Of a stretch of DNA of 64,000 nt, positions 60,944 through 64,000 are shown in pieces. Position numbers and translations under genes: made by a program. This DNA is from Schaedlerella arabinosiphila. GTDB taxonomy: Bacteria; Bacillota; Clostridia; Lachnospirales; Lachnospiraceae. Position 1 is the stretch's first letter; each line of letters starts with the position of its first letter. A model generated the notes under the pieces. The model searched no databases and was not told where the DNA came from. It saw nothing but the letters and a program-made list of their open reading frames with translations. The stretch covers positions 5,139,302 through 5,203,301 of the forward strand of contig NZ_RHJS01000002.1 in assembly GCF_003885045.1 (NCBI RefSeq). The letters are read 5' to 3'.

Positions 60944-61990
60944 TTACTCTCCTTCCTTGCGCACCATATCCAGATACCCCTGCATTCCGTATTTTTCTGC
61001 AAATTCATCCTGGATCGGGATGGCGATCTCCTGAAATGCTTCGATATCCACGTCCTCAAATTCTGTAATGTCCGCGCCGTCAGCCGCCACCTGGGCCTTG
61101 GATTCCTCGTACATATCATAGGTCACCTGACGGTTTTCCTCGGTGGCAACGCGGCAGGCTTCGTTAAACCATCCCCTTTGTTCCTCGGTCAATGCATCGT
61201 AAAACTGTCCTGTGGTCAGGAATAAACGGGTAGTGTAGTCGTGATGCGTTTCGCTGACATATTTTCCATTGTCCGTCTTGTGGTGCTCCTTTAAACGGAA
61301 GCTGGTATAGTCATTTTCCGCGGAGTCCACGACGCCCTGGCTCAGCGCCTGGTACAGCTCGCCCCATGCCACAGAGGTGGGGATCGCCTGGCAGTTTTTC
61401 CAAAATTCCTGAACCACCGGGGTGCTCTGGGTACGGATGGTCATGCCCTTCAGGTCGGAAGGCGCAGTCACCGGCTTCTTTCCATAATAATCGCGGACGG
61501 AGCAGGTCCAGTAGCCCATGATCTTAAAGCGGTCGTTCATTTTTTCGCTCAGCAGATCGCTCATCCCCTGCCCAAATTCGCCGTCTACGCAGGCTTCCCA
61601 GTGGTCGAAGCTGTCAAACAGATACAGCAGGGAAAACATATCGATCTCGTTTACGCCCAGCAGAGTCATGAATCCGGGGGATGCGACGGTCAGGTGGATG
61701 GCGCCCAGCTCCAGCTTTTCCACCAGTTCGGATTCATTTTCACCGAGAGTCCCGTGGTGCAGGGTAGCCGTTGCCCTTCCCCCGGAAACCTCCTCCAGCA
61801 CTTCCTTGAAGCGGATTGCCGCTTTGGTATAGGGATTTTCCAGGGAGGTCTGGTTGTGGGCCAGGATGATGTTCAGCTCCGGCGCGGGCTTGCCGTCCTC
61901 GGAACCGCCGGAGGACCCGCATCCGGTCAGGCCGGTCAAGCCGGTCAGCAGCAACAGCGCTGCCAGACAGAAGCAGCAGATTTTTTTCAT
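60944..61990 (-). CDS. dctP: TRAP transporter substrate-binding lipoprotein (DctP/YiaO)
   Basis: 348 residues. The lipoprotein signal ends LTGLTGCGSSGG. LNIILAHNQTSLENPYTKAAIRFKEVLEEVSGGR and the middle DLKGMTIRTQSTPVVQEFWKNCQAIPTSVAWGELYQALSQGVVDSAEN are the DctP core. The Arg in MTIRTQ binds the substrate carboxylate, so the ligand is an organic acid. The leader of this gene holds a 21-bp tandem repeat. Confidence 0.93.
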   Translation of the reverse strand: MKKICCFCLAALLLLTGLTGLTGCGSSGGSEDGKPAPELNIILAHNQTSLENPYTKAAIRFKEVLEEVSGGRATATLHHGTLGENESELVEKLELGAIHLTVASPGFMTLLGVNEIDMFSLLYLFDSFDHWEACVDGEFGQGMSDLLSEKMNDRFKIMGYWTCSVRDYYGKKPVTAPSDLKGMTIRTQSTPVVQEFWKNCQAIPTSVAWGELYQALSQGVVDSAENDYTSFRLKEHHKTDNGKYVSETHHDYTTRLFLTTGQFYDALTEEQRGWFNEACRVATEENRQVTYDMYEESKAQVAADGADITEFEDVDIEAFQEIAIPIQDEFAEKYGMQGYLDMVRKEGE

Positions 61991-62005
61991 GATGGTTTAC
62001 CTTTC

Positions 62006-62133
62006 CTTTCTATTAATGAACGATGAACTTTCTATAATTAGCAATGTTCTTTCTATAATGAACGATGTTCTTTCTATAATGAACGATGTCCTTTCTATAA
62101 TGAACGATATCTTTTCTATATGAACGATATCCT
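62006..62133. repeat. 21-bp tandem repeat, about six units, in the dctP leader
   Basis: Units of the form CTTTCTATAATGAACGATGTT. ACGAT recurs at 62020, 62062, 62083, 62104 and 62124 (one unit degenerate; last spacing 20). It lies between the YiaK-type gene and dctP. Confidence 0.8.
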
Positions 62134-62137
62134 TTGC

Positions 62138-63142
62138 TTACATGTTCAGAACGGATTGCCAGACTTCCTCGATCACCGGGATTCCGTTTTTCATATTGTC
62201 CAGGATGTTCTGCGACTCCATCTCGCCCGGGTATAATACGTCTTTGCCTTCCTCAATGGGCTGGGAGGATTTTATGTCGGCAATGATCTCATTCACGATC
62301 CCGTCGGTCAGCTCCGTGCTGTTTGCCTTGGAGGGGTCAATGGCGATCATGACCTGGGAAAGGCCGACCTCATCCCCGAAGGTTCCAATCTTATTCACCG
62401 AATTGCCGTTTGTGAGGACGGTTGCGATCAGATCCAGGGCGATGGAAATTCCGCTGCCCTTCCAGTAGCCCATGGGGAGCACCCGCCAGGTCTTCTCAAT
62501 CTCCGCAGGATCGGTGGTGAGATTGCCGTTTGTATCATAACCTCCGGGCACCGGAAGCTGGATTCCTTTCAGCTTGCAGTCTTCGATCTTTCCATAGGAG
62601 AACTGGGAAACGGCGCAGTCGATGACTACATGGCGGCCGTCGCTTCTCGGAACGGCGAAGATCAGGGGGTTGTTGCCGATCTTCCGATCCATGCCTCCCC
62701 AGGCCGGCATATTCGGCATGGTGTTGGACCAGCAGATCCCGATGCATCCCTGGTCCGCCGCCTGGAAACCGTAGCTGCCGCCCCGCATCCAGTGGTTGTT
62801 ATTTCCCAGGGAAACGATTCCGATGCCGTATTCCTTCGCAAGCTCGCAGGCCCTGTCCATAGCCAGCTTTGCGTTCAGCGGGCCGAACCCTCTGTGGCCG
62901 TTCCAGCGTTCCATTGCGCCCAACTGCAGCTCACAGGTGGCTGCGATGTCCGGGTCGATCTCGCCTTTTTCCAGGTAGCTCACCACTCTGGGAAAACGGT
63001 TCAGTCCGTGGGAATACACTCCCGCCAGGCTGTTCTGAGCAAAGATTTCCGCCGCCGCTTCGCCACGCTTCTCGCTGAATCCTTTCTTTACCAGTACTCG
63101 TTTAAATTCCTTTACCATGGTCTCATAAGGTACACGCTTCAT
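62138..63142 (-). CDS. yiaK: LDH2/YiaK-type NAD(P)-dependent reductase (2,3-diketo-L-gulonate reductase-like)
   Basis: 334 residues. VYSHGLNRFPRVVSYLEKGEIDP carries the catalytic His. GNNNHWMRGGSYGFQAADQG and LPMGYWKGSGISIALDLIATVLTNGNSV are the conserved blocks. The last resembles YiaK/DlgD more than malate or ureidoglycolate dehydrogenase. It should reduce 2,3-diketo-L-gulonate or a similar 2-keto acid. It is first in a minus-strand set reductase, binding protein, small permease, large permease, YhcH, the same parts as in enteric yiaKLMNO. AGGAGG lies upstream, and LacI-type operator-like palindromes precede it. Confidence 0.85.
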   Translation of the reverse strand: MKRVPYETMVKEFKRVLVKKGFSEKRGEAAAEIFAQNSLAGVYSHGLNRFPRVVSYLEKGEIDPDIAATCELQLGAMERWNGHRGFGPLNAKLAMDRACELAKEYGIGIVSLGNNNHWMRGGSYGFQAADQGCIGICWSNTMPNMPAWGGMDRKIGNNPLIFAVPRSDGRHVVIDCAVSQFSYGKIEDCKLKGIQLPVPGGYDTNGNLTTDPAEIEKTWRVLPMGYWKGSGISIALDLIATVLTNGNSVNKIGTFGDEVGLSQVMIAIDPSKANSTELTDGIVNEIIADIKSSQPIEEGKDVLYPGEMESQNILDNMKNGIPVIEEVWQSVLNM

Positions 63143-63175
63143 ATCTCAAATCCTCCTGTAATAAAATGATTGTTT

Positions 63176-63187
63176 GCAATCGGTTTC
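63176..63187. promoter_or_regulatory. LacI-type operator-like site O2
   Basis: TTGCAATCGGTTTCG fits the LacI-family form TGnAAnCGnTTnC, 34 bp upstream of the reductase start. Confidence 0.5.
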
Positions 63188-63233
63188 GATACTATTACTT
63201 TTATTGTGCCATTGTTACTATGATTCTAATATT

Positions 63234-63245
63234 GCAATCGATTGC
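63234..63245. promoter_or_regulatory. LacI-type operator-like site O1
   Basis: GCAATCGATTGC, a perfect 12-bp palindrome, 58 bp from O2. Confidence 0.55.
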
Positions 63246-63300
63246 TTTTCTTGAAAGTATAGTAACACATGGAGGAAAAGTTTTCAATAAGAATCTAAAC

Positions 63301-63528
63301 GTCATTTTTCACATTATTTCATGGTAAAAATTGTGCATATTTAACAAATGATAAATAAAAAAAAGGGTTTTCGTGTGTTTTAAGATATGGGTGGAAGAAA
63401 GTGATTTTGCAATCGATTGAAATGGTGGGCTGATTGCAGAAAGAAGAAAGTCAGTGATGAGATGACGTACAAATGAACGAGAATATAAGTGGTTTGTATG
63501 CAAAGATGCAGTTGATTGAAAATCATTT
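63301..63528. promoter_or_regulatory. Region between the yia-like operon and vsr, with a third operator-like site
   Basis: AT-rich. It holds GCAATCGATTGA at 63409-63420, a third LacI-type half-palindrome 175 bp from O1, a distance that permits looping. Short frames here show no coding features. Confidence 0.4.
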
Positions 63529-63978
63529 CTATAAGAAATCGGCTTCGGAAGAATCCGCAAGCTTGATATCCCATATAGATTCTTCGATGGACTGAATGCA
63601 TTCATCAGTATGTTTTAATATATCCTTTCCCCAGAAATGAATAACAGTGTATCCGAGAAAAAGGAGTTTTTTATCATTTTCCCAGTCTCTGGAACGATTG
63701 CGTTCAATTTTCTTTATCCAATAATCAGGATTTTTTCCTTTTTCAAGGCGGAGTTTTAAAACATCCCAATCTTTGCCATGAAAAAATTCGCTGTCACAGA
63801 AAATAGCGATTTTGTATTTTGTAAGAACGATATCCGGCGAACCGGGAAGTGCTTTATAGTTTTTGCGGTATCGATACCCTTTATGCCAGAGCGCTTTGCG
63901 TAGCTCAAGTTCTATAGAAGTGTCTTTGCTATGGATTTTACTCATGTTTTTGGATACAGTAGCAGCATCACGTGCCAT
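63529..63978 (-). CDS. vsr: Very-short-patch repair endonuclease (Vsr)
   Basis: 149 residues from ATG 63978, after AAGGTGG; the GTG at 63990 is less likely. NMSKIHSKDTSIELELRKALWHKGYRYRKNYKALPGSPDIVLTKYKIAIFCDSEFFHG contains the Vsr catalytic Asp (SPDIV) and the metal and His residues (FFHG where E. coli has FWHG). The enzyme nicks next to T:G mismatches left by deaminated 5-methylcytosine. A cytosine methyltransferase gene should lie next to it, just beyond the window. Confidence 0.88.
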   Translation of the reverse strand: MARDAATVSKNMSKIHSKDTSIELELRKALWHKGYRYRKNYKALPGSPDIVLTKYKIAIFCDSEFFHGKDWDVLKLRLEKGKNPDYWIKKIERNRSRDWENDKKLLFLGYTVIHFWGKDILKHTDECIQSIEESIWDIKLADSSEADFL

Positions 63979-64000
63979 ACGAATCACCACCTTTGGGAAA

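Noticed and set aside
61854..62123. Plus-strand frame ending in repeated SIMNDVL
   Set aside because: It is antisense to dctP and created by the 21-bp repeat, whose length is a multiple of three.

Overview
The window reads as a chromosomal segment of a Gram-positive anaerobe of the Clostridia, most likely a gut Lachnospiraceae. This is inferred from gene content: a BlaR1-type M56 sensor, a Clostridia-style Tad pilus with Flp1-like pilin, AGGAGG ribosome sites, Bce-like and YesMN two-component systems, and TRAP and CUT1 transporters. There are no rRNA or tRNA genes, CRISPR arrays or complete prophages.

Layout. 0-5 kb: the tail of a BlaR1-like protein, a frameshifted FtsX permease and an AAA/DUF4143 ATPase. 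5-9.3 kb: an accessory island with a RecF/OLD-like ATPase, the decayed remains of an AlbA-type regulator and of an MNT-HEPN toxin-antitoxin pair, two tandem XRE paralogues with matching operators, and a membrane protein of unknown role. 9.5-13 kb: an ADP-ribosylglycohydrolase / PfkB kinase / PnuC / UTRA-regulator operon. 13-18.6 kb: a Crp/Fnr regulator, an orphan truncated flagellin, and a DUF3100 / amidohydrolase / TauE operon. 18.6-24 kb: a Bce-like two-component system and ABC exporter. 24-42.7 kb: a surface protein, a Ser/Thr kinase with an extracytoplasmic sensor half, a complete Tad pilus locus, and FHA and PP2C partners. 42.8-50.7 kb: threonine aldolase, then a CUT1 sugar ABC transporter with YesM/YesN regulators. 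50.8-57.5 kb: a PucR regulator, an Fe-S flavin enoate reductase, two SDRs and a membrane protein. 57.5-63.1 kb: a Yia-like TRAP operon for 2,3-diketogulonate or a related sugar acid. The window ends in a Vsr endonuclease.

The strongest signals are regulatory and mobile. (1) The surface-protein, kinase and Tad promoters share one architecture: a sigma-A promoter (17-bp spacer) with ACGAT half-sites exactly 21 bp apart. With the kinase, FHA and PP2C genes this suggests one phosphorylation-controlled pilus regulon. (2) Three small MITE-like elements have inverted ends, 8-bp target duplications (one imperfect) and three-way-junction folds. One has inserted precisely between the operator and the -10 of the Bce-like regulator's promoter; deleting it in silico restores a promoter matching the one upstream of the ABC exporter. 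(3) The twin XRE repressors sit among three copies of GCTTAT-N4-ATAAGC. (4) A dead regulator gene carries the same TAA stop in three of four tandem repeat units.

Limits: all calls come from reading the sequence. Family names rest on recognised motifs, not on database searches.
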